Source: Plantactinospora soyae (GTDB lineage Bacteria > Actinomycetota > Actinomycetes > Mycobacteriales > Micromonosporaceae). From it: a stretch of 64,000 nt of DNA. Every line of letters begins with the position of its first letter. Position 1 is the stretch's first letter. This document shows, piece by piece, positions 1 through 7,959 of this stretch. Below the pieces are notes generated by a model. That model made no database searches, was not told where the DNA came from, and saw only the letters and a program-made list of their open reading frames with translations. The DNA lies in assembly GCF_014874095.1 (NCBI RefSeq), contig NZ_JADBEB010000001.1:1922001-1986000 (forward strand). The letters are read 5' to 3'. The position numbers and the translations under genes are program-made.

Positions 1-1
1 C

Positions 2-481
2 CTGAGCGGCCTGGTCGGGTTGGACACGGCCGGTCCGCTGGTCAGCTTCCTGCCGATCCTGCTGATCGGCATCCTGTTCGGGCTGGCGATGGACTACGAG
101 GTGTTCCTGGTCTCCCGGATGCGGGAGGACTTCGTGCACGGCGACACCCCGACCCAGGCCACCATCAACGGCATGGGACACGGTGCCCGGGTGGTGACCG
201 CCGCCGCGCTCATCATGACCTCGGTTTTCGCCGGCTTCGTCCTGCTCGACGATCCGGTGATCAAGTCGATGGGCTTCGCCCTGGCCATCGGGGTGGCGAT
301 CGACGCGTTCGTGGTCCGGATGACGATCGTGCCGGCGGTCATCTCGCTGCTCGGCCGCAGTGCGTGGTGGCTGCCTGGCTGGCTGTCGAAGATCCTGCCC
401 AATGTCGACATCGAGGGCGAGCGGCTGCGCCGGCATCTGGCCGAGGAGCCGGAGCCGGAGCGGGTACCCGCCGGAGTCTGA
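2..481 (+). CDS. MMPL-family transporter, C-terminal part (5' cut by window edge)
   Basis: The last 159 codons of an RND-superfamily MMPL membrane protein; the frame is open to the left edge. Three or four hydrophobic segments are visible. The stretch GLAMDYEVFLVSRMRED carries the Asp-Tyr pair in a membrane helix followed by an Arg-rich turn that is typical of the final MMPL domain, where it is thought to act in proton coupling. Members export lipids, siderophores or drugs using the proton gradient. The cytoplasmic tail is Arg/Glu/Pro-rich. A perfect hairpin terminator follows at once, so this is the last gene of its unit. The substrate cannot be told from the fragment. Confidence 0.88.
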   Translation: MSGLVGLDTAGPLVSFLPILLIGILFGLAMDYEVFLVSRMREDFVHGDTPTQATINGMGHGARVVTAAALIMTSVFAGFVLLDDPVIKSMGFALAIGVAIDAFVVRMTIVPAVISLLGRSAWWLPGWLSKILPNVDIEGERLRRHLAEEPEPERVPAGV

Positions 482-491
482 GCAGCCCCAT

Positions 492-528
492 CCGGACGCG
501 CCCGACCATCGTGGTCGGGCGCGTCCGG
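492..528 (+). terminator. Intrinsic terminator after the MMPL gene
   Basis: A perfect 17-bp inverted repeat (arms 492-508 and 512-528) with a 3-nt loop lies 11 bases after the stop codon and is followed by a short T-containing stretch (cgtttgtcg). It is GC-rich, without a true U-tract, as is usual in high-GC actinobacteria. Confidence 0.85.
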
Positions 529-605
529 CGTTTGTCGGGTGATGCCGGCCACCCGGACCCGGTAATTTGCTGGCCGGAACCGGGCCCGGAGGTCAGGATC
601 GCGGC

Positions 606-1532
606 ATGGCATCGACTTCCGCGGACGGCCGTGCCGGCATCGACACCGCCCTGGTACGCCGGCTGCTCGCCGCGCAGTTCCCACAGTGGAGCGCCCTGCC
701 GGTGACGCCGGTGGAGGTCGACGGTTGGGACAACCGGACGTACCGGCTGGGCGAGAAGATGACCGTACGGCTGCCCACCGCCGCCGGCTACGTCCCCGCG
801 ATAGCCAAGGAGAACGAGTGGCTGCCCCGACTCGCGCCGGCGCTGCCGGTCGCGGTGCCGCCGGTCCTGGCCATGGGCGCGCCGGACGCCGGGTACCCCT
901 TCCCGTGGTCGGTGCGCGGCTGGTTGCCCGGCCAGCGGGCTGATCGGGGGCGCATCGACGACATGCCTGGGTTCGCGGTCTCGGTGGCCGGGTTTCTCCG
1001 TGCCCTCCAACGCTGCGACACCGCCGGTGGCCCGCCGGCCGGCGAGCACAGTTTCTACCGGGGAGCCTCGCCCGCCCACTACGACCAGGAGACTCGACGC
1101 TGCCTTGCCGCGCTGGCCGGCCGGGTCGACACCGCCCGCGCCGCCGCCGTCTGGGACGCCGCCCTGGCCGCCGAGTGGCGGGGCGAGGCCGTGTGGTTCC
1201 ACGGCGACGTCGCCTCGGGGAACCTTCTGGTCCGGGACGGCGAGCTGGCGGCGGTCATCGATTTCGGCACCTCGGGCGTCGGGGATCCGGCGTGCGATCT
1301 CGTGATCGCGTGGACGATGTTCTCCGGCGACAGCCGGGACGCCTTCCGACGGGCGGTCGGCCAGGACGAGGGCACCTGGGCCCGAGCCCGAGGCTGGGCC
1401 GTGTGGAAGGAACTCCTGGTCCTGTCCGGCCGCATCGACACCGATCCGGAGCAGGCCGCCGTCAACCAGCGCGTGATCGGCGAGATCCTCGCCGACCACG
1501 ACCGCTTCGGCCAGGCCACCGTTACGGCCTAG
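606..1532 (+). CDS. Aminoglycoside phosphotransferase-family (APH/ChoK-like) kinase
   Basis: 308 residues with the APH fold. WFHGDVASGNLLV holds the catalytic Asp (HGD) and the Asn that helps bind metal, and VIDFGTSGVGDPACDL holds the metal-binding Asp (DFG-like) followed by the family's GDPxxDL. The N-terminal lobe has the WDNRTYRLG start typical of these enzymes. Members phosphorylate hydroxyls of small molecules: aminoglycosides, macrolides, hydroxyurea, choline or sugars. Family membership does not show resistance. The ATG at 606 is chosen because GGAGG lies at 588-592; an in-frame ATG further upstream would add 13 residues without a better ribosome site. It is convergent with the CPBP gene. 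Confidence 0.85.
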   Translation: MASTSADGRAGIDTALVRRLLAAQFPQWSALPVTPVEVDGWDNRTYRLGEKMTVRLPTAAGYVPAIAKENEWLPRLAPALPVAVPPVLAMGAPDAGYPFPWSVRGWLPGQRADRGRIDDMPGFAVSVAGFLRALQRCDTAGGPPAGEHSFYRGASPAHYDQETRRCLAALAGRVDTARAAAVWDAALAAEWRGEAVWFHGDVASGNLLVRDGELAAVIDFGTSGVGDPACDLVIAWTMFSGDSRDAFRRAVGQDEGTWARARGWAVWKELLVLSGRIDTDPEQAAVNQRVIGEILADHDRFGQATVTA

Positions 1533-1578
1533 CCGAAGCGTCCCGCTCCCGGCGGCCCGGTCAGGCCGCCCGAACCGA

Positions 1579-2505
1579 TCAACCGTGGGTTCGACCCATC
1601 CGGTACGTCGCGTCGGGGTCGACCTGGCCGGCGGGGCCGACCGGGTACGGATTGGCGTCCACCCGGTACGGGTCGGCGTCCACCTGAACCGGCAACTCCG
1701 GCCGGCGATCGCGGTACGACGCGAGCAGCGTGAGCGCGACGATGACCTGCACCGCCACGATGAATGCCAGCGTCATGGGCGACTTGACGCCCAACAGCGC
1801 GATCGTCGTGTTGACGCCGAAGTGGACCGCGATCGCCGCCAGCACCCCGGCCCGCTCGTAGGCGTACCCGATGAGCAGTGCCATCGGGATGACGTTGACC
1901 GAGAACAGCAGCCCGTTCCAGCTGATCAGACCGAACTCGGCGTGAATCGTTCCGGGGATGAAGAACAGCGGCAGGTGCCACACCGCCCAGGCGGCACCCA
2001 TCAGCAGGCCGACCTGGAGGCGGCTCATCGACGCCCGCAGTCGTGGGTACGCCGTGCCACGCCAACCGGGCTCCTCGGCCAGCGGACCACCGATCAGCAT
2101 GCTGATGAAGAACGGCACAGGTCCGCCGACAGTCGCGATCAGACTCTGCCCCGACGTGAGACTCAGCTCCGGACCACCCAGGAGGTACGCGAGCAGCGCG
2201 CCCGCCAGCACGGTCGCCGACGCCATCGCCAGCAGGGGCAGTACCCAGAACAGTCGCATGCCCAGCCGGAGTCTCACCGTACGGGCAGGTACGGGTTGGC
2301 GGAGCCGGGCGCGGCGTGCCCGGACCACGATCGCTCCGATCGTCGGGCCGAAGCCACCGAGCAGGAAGAAGATGGCGGTGGGGAAACTCGTCGTCGATCC
2401 GCCGAGTGCGATCGCGGTGAACCAGAAGACTCCGGTCCACGCGAACGTGACAGCGAAGAAGAGGGCAAGACCACTTTGCCGGCTGGCGGGGGTTGCGATA
2501 GTCAC
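1579..2505 (-). CDS. CPBP-family intramembrane glutamic protease
   Basis: A 308-residue polytopic membrane protein of the CPBP (CAAX protease and bacteriocin-processing, Abi) family, M79-like. The motifs are visible: EEPGWRG for EExxxR, then WHLPLFF for the first catalytic His helix, then HFGVNT for the last His/Asn helix. Such enzymes cleave within membranes; in bacteria the roles range from bacteriocin immunity to protein processing, and the substrate here is unknown. The GTG at 2505 is preferred over an upstream start near 2580, because the extra residues are hydrophilic and an AAAGGGA-like site precedes 2505. The tail after the last helix is a short D/P/Y-rich repeat (VDADPYRVDANPYPV). 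It lies 100 bp downstream of the hydrolase gene on the same strand and may be cotranscribed. Confidence 0.85.
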   Translation of the reverse strand: MTIATPASRQSGLALFFAVTFAWTGVFWFTAIALGGSTTSFPTAIFFLLGGFGPTIGAIVVRARRARLRQPVPARTVRLRLGMRLFWVLPLLAMASATVLAGALLAYLLGGPELSLTSGQSLIATVGGPVPFFISMLIGGPLAEEPGWRGTAYPRLRASMSRLQVGLLMGAAWAVWHLPLFFIPGTIHAEFGLISWNGLLFSVNVIPMALLIGYAYERAGVLAAIAVHFGVNTTIALLGVKSPMTLAFIVAVQVIVALTLLASYRDRRPELPVQVDADPYRVDANPYPVGPAGQVDPDATYRMGRTHG

Positions 2506-2604
2506 GCCTTTTCCCTTTCCGGGGGTGTCGCACGAAGGGACCACGATCGCCTCGTGCGGGAAGCGAGCGGAACTGCACAAAAGGGGTCGGACCAGGGGCT
2601 CTGA

Positions 2605-3576
2605 CTAGGGGGTTGCCCGTTCCGTCCGGGGAGTTCCGTCCGCGTGCGCGGCGCGAATCTCCTGAGGCCTGTCCTGGAGTCGCTGGGCGAGCCAGCCGGC
2701 CACCTGCGCGAGCAGGTCGGCGTCGACCGGCTGGCGCAGCAGCCGGGGATAGGAGCGCACCGACGGACGGCCGGGGTCCCGGCGCAACACGTGGGTGAGG
2801 TCGGGGATCCGGTGGACCTCGACGGCGCCGGGCACCAGCCTGCTGATCTCGTCCAGGTCCGCGGGATCGACCTGGATGTCCTTGTCGCCGGTGATCGCCA
2901 GGACGGGGACCTGGATTTTCGCCAGTTCCGGGCGCGGGTCGTGGTGGAGCATCTCCCGCATCCAGCGGGCGTTCATCCGCATCCCGGCAACCCGTACGAC
3001 GTCCGTGCTGCTCCTCTTGATCCGAGCCAGTTGCCGGGCGGCCAGGGTACGCAGGAGTGGCAGCAGCGGCCGTACCGGCGCAGGAAGATCACGGGCGATC
3101 ATCCGGGCCTGCCAGCGCAGGGCGTCCTCGCCCAGCCGGGCGAACCCGGCCAGCAGCACCACCGCGCCGATCCCCGGGTGCGTGCCGAGGGAGATGGCGT
3201 GCAGGGCACCCTCGCTGTGCCCGACGACGCCGATGGCGTCGGCCCGGATCTCGGGTCGCCCGGCCAGGGCGCGTAGCGCGGCGGCGGCATCGTGCCGGTT
3301 CTCGGCGAATCCGGTCGCGAGCCAGTCGCCGGCCGTGGCGCCCACGCCGCGCCGGTCATAGCGCAGCGTGGCGATTCCCACCCTCGCCAGCGCGGCGGCC
3401 AGCGGCGGTCCGAGTTCCATCCGGAGCCGAGGGCCGGTGTTGGCGTCGCGGTCCAGCCGCCCCGACGCGTGCAACAGCAGGACCGCCGGGTGCGGCCCGG
3501 GGCCCGCGGGCAGGGTCAACGTGCCGACCAGGGGCAGTCGGTCATCCGCGATGACCGACATGTCGACATCCTGCAT
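2605..3576 (-). CDS. Alpha/beta hydrolase (serine hydrolase, dienelactone hydrolase/acyl-peptidase type)
   Basis: 323 residues with the alpha/beta-hydrolase fold. LLLHASG forms the oxyanion-hole strand, GVVGHSEGA is the nucleophile elbow (Ser in GHSEG), ITGDKD carries the acid residue, and DLTHVLRRD supplies the catalytic His. There is no signal peptide, so it is cytoplasmic. The natural ester or amide substrate cannot be predicted. ATG at 3576 is used; a second ATG five codons on (MSVIADD) is also possible. The gene diverges from the HTH regulator at 3654, with three regulator-type repeats between, so it is the obvious target of that regulator. Confidence 0.85.
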   Translation of the reverse strand: MQDVDMSVIADDRLPLVGTLTLPAGPGPHPAVLLLHASGRLDRDANTGPRLRMELGPPLAAALARVGIATLRYDRRGVGATAGDWLATGFAENRHDAAAALRALAGRPEIRADAIGVVGHSEGALHAISLGTHPGIGAVVLLAGFARLGEDALRWQARMIARDLPAPVRPLLPLLRTLAARQLARIKRSSTDVVRVAGMRMNARWMREMLHHDPRPELAKIQVPVLAITGDKDIQVDPADLDEISRLVPGAVEVHRIPDLTHVLRRDPGRPSVRSYPRLLRQPVDADLLAQVAGWLAQRLQDRPQEIRAAHADGTPRTERATP

Positions 3577-3600
3577 GTCCCACCTTCCATTATTCTCGAT

Positions 3601-3648
3601 ACTGCGAACATTCCCGTCTGTGGGAACATTATCGTATGTGGGAACATG
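3601..3648. promoter_or_regulatory. Three direct repeats at 18-bp spacing in a divergent control region
   Basis: The motif TGTGGGAACAT occurs at 3619-3629 and 3637-3647, with a weaker copy (actGCGAACAT) at 3601-3611, each exactly 18 bp apart. They sit between the divergent hydrolase and HTH genes. The last copy overlaps an in-frame ATG at 3636, which argues that translation of the regulator starts at 3654 instead. Inferred role: operator for the adjacent HTH protein. Confidence 0.6.
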
Positions 3649-3653
3649 GGGTC

Positions 3654-4208
3654 ATGGCAACCGCAGACCTTTTCCTCCACCCCGTACGGATGCGCATCCT
3701 GCAAGCGCTGTTCGACGCCGACCCGCTGACCACCGCACAGCTGCGCGATCGCCTGCCCGACATCCCGGCCGCGACGATGTACCGGCAGATCGCCGTCCTG
3801 GCCGACGCGGGCGTACTGGAGGTGGTGGACGAGAAACGGGTACGCGGCACGGTGGAACGCAGCTACCGGGTACGCGACGAGCACGCGGTGATCGACCCCG
3901 CCGCACGATCGGCGATGACCCGGGAGGACCACCAGCGGGCGTTCACCACCTTCTCGGCATCGCTGATGGGTGACTTCCACCGCTACCTCGCCCATGAGGA
4001 CGCCGATCCGACCTACGACGGGGTGGCCTACCGACAGGCCGCGGTATGGCTGACCAGGGAGGAGTTCGCCGCGATGGTCGAGGAGATCGAGCACGCGGTC
4101 GTCTCACGGATCGGCGGCACCCGGGACGGCGACCGGATACGTCACGTCGTCAGCCTCGTCGTCGTACCGGACAACCCCGCGCCGAAGCCGGCGCCCGGCG
4201 CCAGCTGA
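3654..4208 (+). CDS. ArsR-like winged-HTH transcriptional regulator
   Basis: 184 residues. Residues 1-80 form a winged helix of the ArsR/HTH_20 type: LFLHPVRMRILQAL for helix 1, LTTAQLRDRL then TMYRQIAVLADAGVLEVV for the recognition helix, and a basic wing (EKRVRGTVERSYRV). The C-terminal half is the effector or dimer part seen in many actinobacterial HTH regulators of about 180-190 residues; no metal-binding Cys pair is present. It reads divergently from the hydrolase. The start at 3654 (MATADLF) matches the usual N-terminus, and the upstream ATG at 3636 lies inside an operator-like repeat. Probably autoregulated and controlling the hydrolase and CPBP genes; the ligand is unknown. Confidence 0.82.
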   Translation: MATADLFLHPVRMRILQALFDADPLTTAQLRDRLPDIPAATMYRQIAVLADAGVLEVVDEKRVRGTVERSYRVRDEHAVIDPAARSAMTREDHQRAFTTFSASLMGDFHRYLAHEDADPTYDGVAYRQAAVWLTREEFAAMVEEIEHAVVSRIGGTRDGDRIRHVVSLVVVPDNPAPKPAPGAS

Positions 4209-4235
4209 GCGTGCCCGCCAGGTGCACGAGGTGTT

Positions 4236-4283
4236 AGGAAGGGGCCCTTCTTCTACAGAAAACGATAAGAAGGGGCCCTTCCT
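4236..4283. terminator. Bidirectional hairpin between convergent genes
   Basis: Perfect 17-bp arms (4236-4252 and 4267-4283) around a 14-nt A-rich loop; each arm contains the palindrome AAGGGGCCCTT. The right arm ends where the stop codon of the minus-strand gene begins. It works as a terminator in both directions and looks like a dispersed GGGGCCC-type intergenic element. Confidence 0.75.
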
Positions 4284-5285
4284 TCACGGGGTGAACGACA
4301 GCGCGCACTCGGTGTGATGCGCCGCGATCTGCAGCATGAAGGCCCGGTCGGAGAAGTCGCCGTCGAGCAGCCGCAGCGGTCCCGCGACCAACGACAGGTG
4401 CCGGGCGAGTCGGTAGAAGCGCAGTCGCCGCTCGTCGAGTTCGTCGGCGGGCCGCAGCAGGCGGTAGTGCTCGCCGAAGCGCATCCACAGGAAGACGTGC
4501 TCCCACTCGACGTCGAAGAACATCAGCCCCTCGATGTCGATCAGCACCGGAGCACCGTCGCCGTCCACCAGCACGTGATCCGGCCCGAGCTCGCCGTGGA
4601 TCAGCCCGTACGTCGTCCGGGGTGCGATCACGTCGGCCAACTGGTGGAGCAGTTCGGTCAGCCGTACCCGGTCCCGGGCGATCCGCTCGTCCCGGCCGGC
4701 GGCCTCGGCGAGGTCGGCGAGCGCCCCGTCCAGCACCAACCGCACCGACGACCGGTGCTCGGGCGCCGAATCGACCGCCCTGGCGACGGCCGCGACCTTG
4801 CCTATCCGCGACGTCCGGTGCTGACGCATCGCCGTCAGGGCCTCGCCGAGCCGGGCGACGGTGCCGGCCATCGCCGCCGGGTCGGCCGCGAGTCGCCGCT
4901 CCAGGTTCGCGCCCCGAACGTCCTCGACCAACGCCACGTCCGCCGGATACAGGTTCCGGCTCCGATCGAGGAACAGGACCGTCGGCGTACGGACTCCGAT
5001 CGCGGACAACGTGTCGCTCGCCGCCTCGAACAACTCGCTGCCGGAGGCGTCCGAGAACGGGTCGTCGAGCGGGTCGCCGTCGGTCTCGCGTCCCGCCGGC
5101 CAGAAGTTCTCCTCGGCGCTCCAGACGTAGACGACCACTGTGGACCGATCGTCCAGGGTCAGTCGGTAGACGCCCTTCTTCGTACCGCCGCGCAGCCGGT
5201 CCACCGCGTCGATCCGGCGTACGGGTCCGAGGCCGGCCCGGACCACCCCGGCCAGCCGCTCCCGGTCGGCGAACTCCCGCCGCAT
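4284..5285 (-). CDS. Phosphotransferase (APH-like) protein
   Basis: 333 residues with an APH/kinase-like fold: an N-terminal nucleotide lobe with GTKKGVYRL, then TYGLIHGELGPDHVLV (HGE in place of the usual HGD, with His in place of the metal Asn) and VLIDIEGLMFFDVEWEH (DIEG metal motif). The HGE and DH changes mean that catalysis may differ from a standard aminoglycoside kinase, and similar proteins are often annotated only as phosphotransferase. The start at 5285 is supported by GGGAGG nine bases upstream. It is divergent from the sigma factor at 5499, leaving a 213-bp control region, and convergent with the HTH gene across a strong hairpin. Substrate unknown. Confidence 0.8.
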   Translation of the reverse strand: MRREFADRERLAGVVRAGLGPVRRIDAVDRLRGGTKKGVYRLTLDDRSTVVVYVWSAEENFWPAGRETDGDPLDDPFSDASGSELFEAASDTLSAIGVRTPTVLFLDRSRNLYPADVALVEDVRGANLERRLAADPAAMAGTVARLGEALTAMRQHRTSRIGKVAAVARAVDSAPEHRSSVRLVLDGALADLAEAAGRDERIARDRVRLTELLHQLADVIAPRTTYGLIHGELGPDHVLVDGDGAPVLIDIEGLMFFDVEWEHVFLWMRFGEHYRLLRPADELDERRLRFYRLARHLSLVAGPLRLLDGDFSDRAFMLQIAAHHTECALSFTP

Positions 5286-5498
5286 CTCGCACCTCCCACT
5301 GACGCCGCCGGACAGTATGGCGGCCACGAGACGGATGGGTGCGGCGGGTTGGCCACCCGGGTCCGACCAGCACCTTCCCGAACCGGTACGGCTACCGTTG
5401 CGGCGGCGACCGGACCCGACGAAGTCTCCGATCGAGATGCCCGCCGACCGAGGCAAACTTTCCCCGGTCCTCGACGTCTGAGGAAGGGGAGGTGCGTT

Positions 5499-6023
5499 GT
5501 GGGCCGGACGTCCGAGCGGGAGTTCACCGCTTTTGTCCATGAGCGTGGCGATGTGCTGCTGCGTGTCGCCCAGGCGCTCGCCGGTGACCGGTACTCCGCC
5601 GAGGACCTGCTTCAGAACGCCCTGGCCAAGGCGTACGCCCGATGGCCACGGATCCGGGGCGACGCCGAGCCGTACGTCCGGCAGATCCTCTACCACGACC
5701 AGGTCTCGGCCTGGCGCCGTCGCGGTCGGCGCCCGGAGGTGCCGCACGCCGAGGTGCCGGAGCCACCGGCCGCCGACACCCAGCACGACCACGAGACGGC
5801 GGTACGGATTCTGCTCCGGGACGCGCTGCTGATGCTGCCACCCCGGCAACGGGCCGTACTGGTGCTCCGATATCTGGAGGACCAGTCGGTCGAGCAGACC
5901 GCCACCGCACTGGGCTGCCGACCGGGCACCGTCGCCAGCCAGGCGTCCCGGGCGCTGACCAAACTGCGGCAGTTGGTGCCGGAGTTCGCCGAGATGACGG
6001 ACCGAGAGGAGGCGATCCGATGA
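5499..6023 (+). CDS. SigE-family RNA polymerase sigma-70 factor
   Basis: 174 residues: a compact two-domain ECF-like sigma factor. Region 2 spans about 10-80 (RYSAEDLLQNALAKAY, YVRQILYHDQVSAWRRR, the DNA-melting and -10 segment). Region 4 spans about 110-165 (LPPRQRAVLVLRYLED then QTATALGCRPGTVASQ, the -35-binding HTH). This SigE-family layout is common in Streptomyces and Micromonospora. GTG at 5499 follows GGGGAGG. Its stop overlaps the next start as ATGA, so the two products are translationally coupled; the partner is a membrane protein with an exterior beta-propeller-like domain and may control this sigma. A similar pair lies at 61.2-62.9 kb. Confidence 0.9.
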   Translation: MGRTSEREFTAFVHERGDVLLRVAQALAGDRYSAEDLLQNALAKAYARWPRIRGDAEPYVRQILYHDQVSAWRRRGRRPEVPHAEVPEPPAADTQHDHETAVRILLRDALLMLPPRQRAVLVLRYLEDQSVEQTATALGCRPGTVASQASRALTKLRQLVPEFAEMTDREEAIR

Positions 6024-7198
6024 GTGGGGACAACGCGGAGCGACTGCTGCGTGGGGCCGTACGCGATCTGGCGGGTGACCCGCACCAGACGCCGGACCTG
6101 GCCACCGTCGCGGTGAGCCGTGGTCGGCGGATCCGGCGACGCCGTCAGGTGGGTACGGTCGCCGCCGCGTTCGTCGCCGTCGCGGCCATCGCCGCGCCGT
6201 ACGTGCTGCTGCGGCCGGACCCGGGGCCGCCGGGCTATCCGATCGCCGGACAGCCGGCCACCTCCGCCACGGCCGCCTCCGCCACGACCGGCACCGCCGG
6301 ACCGGCGCCGACCGCGGCCCCGGAGCCCACCATCTGGCGGGACTGGGAGAGCAGCCCGGTGAAGGTGCCCGGTGGGTGGATCGTGACCGGTGCGACCACC
6401 ACCGGTACCCCGGTCAGCAACTGGGCGTACGACCGCACCCGTGGCCGCTACGTCGACACCTCGCAGGACTACTCCTCGGTCTGGACGGCGCCACAGGGCA
6501 GGCTGGCGGCCGTACGCAAGACCAGCCGGCCCGGCGAGACCGGCCTGCTCGACATCCCCACCGGCAAGGTCAGGTGGATCCGGACCACCTCCGAGATTCT
6601 CACTCCACAGTGGTCGCCGGACGGAACCCGACTGTTGATGACCCTGATGGAAGGGGGCACCGGAGATTTCTCCTTCGGCGTGCTGACCGTCGCGAACAGC
6701 TCCTTCCGCCGGCACGCGGTACGGCCCGACAGGTTCGAGTGCACGGACCTGTGCCGCTTCACCTGGGTACCGAGCGGCAAGGAGGTGGCGTTGCCGATGA
6801 CGGACCCCGCCGCGCCCCGCTCGGAGTCGGCACCGCACCTGCGGCGCGGGTTGCAGCTCTTCTCCGCCGCCGATGGCACGCCCACCCGGCTCCTACCGGT
6901 CCGGGGCAACGTCTCCGGTCCGTCGGCGTGGTCCCCGGACGGTCGGCTGATGGTGGTCGCGGGGCAGGAGACGACGCAGCTCGTTTCGGTCGACAAGGGG
7001 ACGGTGATGCACGAGATGCCGTCGGCCGACGTCACCTGGATCGACGAAAAGCGGCTGCTCTACCTGGACCGGAAACTCAACCCCGGCAGCTCGATCGACG
7101 TCGCGGCGGTGCTCGTCGACCTGAAGGGCACCGAGATCGCGCGGACCGTACTACCGGCGGAACTCGCCGGGACCGACGTCCTGATCGCGCGACGGTGA
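6020..7198 (+). CDS. Membrane-anchored WD40/TolB-like protein, partner of the SigE-type sigma factor
   Basis: 392 residues. Residues 1-40 are cytoplasmic and Arg-rich (RGRRIRRRRQ), followed by one transmembrane helix at about 44-62 and a Pro/Ala/Thr linker. The exterior region has repeated beta-propeller-like blades (QWSPDGTRLLMTL, AWSPDGRLMVVAG), as in TolB/PD40 proteins. It overlaps the sigma gene by 4 bp. No zinc-finger anti-sigma motif (HxxxCxxC) is present, so calling it an anti-sigma factor is inference from coupling and topology only. The basic N-terminus could bind the sigma factor or the membrane. See the parallel protein at 61699. Confidence 0.75.
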   Translation: MSGDNAERLLRGAVRDLAGDPHQTPDLATVAVSRGRRIRRRRQVGTVAAAFVAVAAIAAPYVLLRPDPGPPGYPIAGQPATSATAASATTGTAGPAPTAAPEPTIWRDWESSPVKVPGGWIVTGATTTGTPVSNWAYDRTRGRYVDTSQDYSSVWTAPQGRLAAVRKTSRPGETGLLDIPTGKVRWIRTTSEILTPQWSPDGTRLLMTLMEGGTGDFSFGVLTVANSSFRRHAVRPDRFECTDLCRFTWVPSGKEVALPMTDPAAPRSESAPHLRRGLQLFSAADGTPTRLLPVRGNVSGPSAWSPDGRLMVVAGQETTQLVSVDKGTVMHEMPSADVTWIDEKRLLYLDRKLNPGSSIDVAAVLVDLKGTEIARTVLPAELAGTDVLIARR

Positions 7199-7390
7199 TC
7201 GGCGGGTAACGATCCGGTACGCACAACGCCGGGCCTGGTAAGTTTTCCACCCATTCGGTACCGGAAGCGGTTACTGTCGCACGGACGTCCGGCCGAGGTG
7301 GGTGTGCGGTGACCAGGCCCCGATCCGCTACCCACCGGCCGGCGTCCGAGTCCGCCCGCTGATTTGCCACTACCAGCTACCTTCCAGGTT

Positions 7391-7903
7391 GTGGCAACGG
7401 GGACTCTGATCTTCCTCATCATCGGCGGTTCCGGCGTCGCGCTGCTCCTGCTCGCCTTACTCGGCACGGAACTCGCCCACCTCGGTAACCCCGACATCGA
7501 CGGCCCGATCAGCCTGGAGGCGATCGCCGGATTCGCCGGTGTGCTCGGCTTCGGCGGGGCGATCGCCTCCGAACTACTGAACGCCCGCAGTTTCAACCAG
7601 CTCGTCGTGGCCGGCGGCATCGGCGCGATGGCGGCGGTGCCCGCCGGGTGGCTCGCGAGCCGGCTGTCCCGGGCCGCCCGCAACATGCACACCGACGCCA
7701 CCCCCACCCGCAACGACCTGGTCGGGTCGCTCGGGGTGGTGGTCACCCCCATCCCCAACGGCGGCTACGGCGAGGTGCGGGTACGCGTCAGCGGCCAGCC
7801 GGTGAAACTCAACGCCAAGTCGGAACGTCCGATCGCGATCGGCGCCCAGATCTTCGTCGTCGAGGCGTTGAGCGAGACCAGCGTCCTGGTCGAGACCTAC
7901 TGA
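7391..7903 (+). CDS. NfeD-like membrane protein with C-terminal OB-fold
   Basis: 170 residues: three hydrophobic segments (about 4-28, 43-62 and 72-90) then a beta-rich domain of about 65 residues (LVGSLGVVVTPIPNGGYGEVRV, ending in VEALSETSVLVETY) typical of the NfeD OB fold. NfeD proteins partner with flotillin/SPFH proteins, which is exactly what follows 56 bp downstream. Together they organise membrane microdomains. GTG at 7391 is chosen because it directly precedes the first hydrophobic helix; a TTG at 7364 would add nine residues. No catalytic ClpP-like protease domain is present, so this is the short NfeD class. Confidence 0.8.
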   Translation: MATGTLIFLIIGGSGVALLLLALLGTELAHLGNPDIDGPISLEAIAGFAGVLGFGGAIASELLNARSFNQLVVAGGIGAMAAVPAGWLASRLSRAARNMHTDATPTRNDLVGSLGVVVTPIPNGGYGEVRVRVSGQPVKLNAKSERPIAIGAQIFVVEALSETSVLVETY

Positions 7904-7959
7904 CCTCGGTAAGCCCCCCGCAATTCCGCCTCCGTCACCACGCCCAATCGCGATCCGAA

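Noticed and set aside
606-1532. Calling the APH-like gene an antibiotic-resistance gene
   Set aside because: The fold is shared by many kinases of other small molecules; nothing in the sequence shows resistance.
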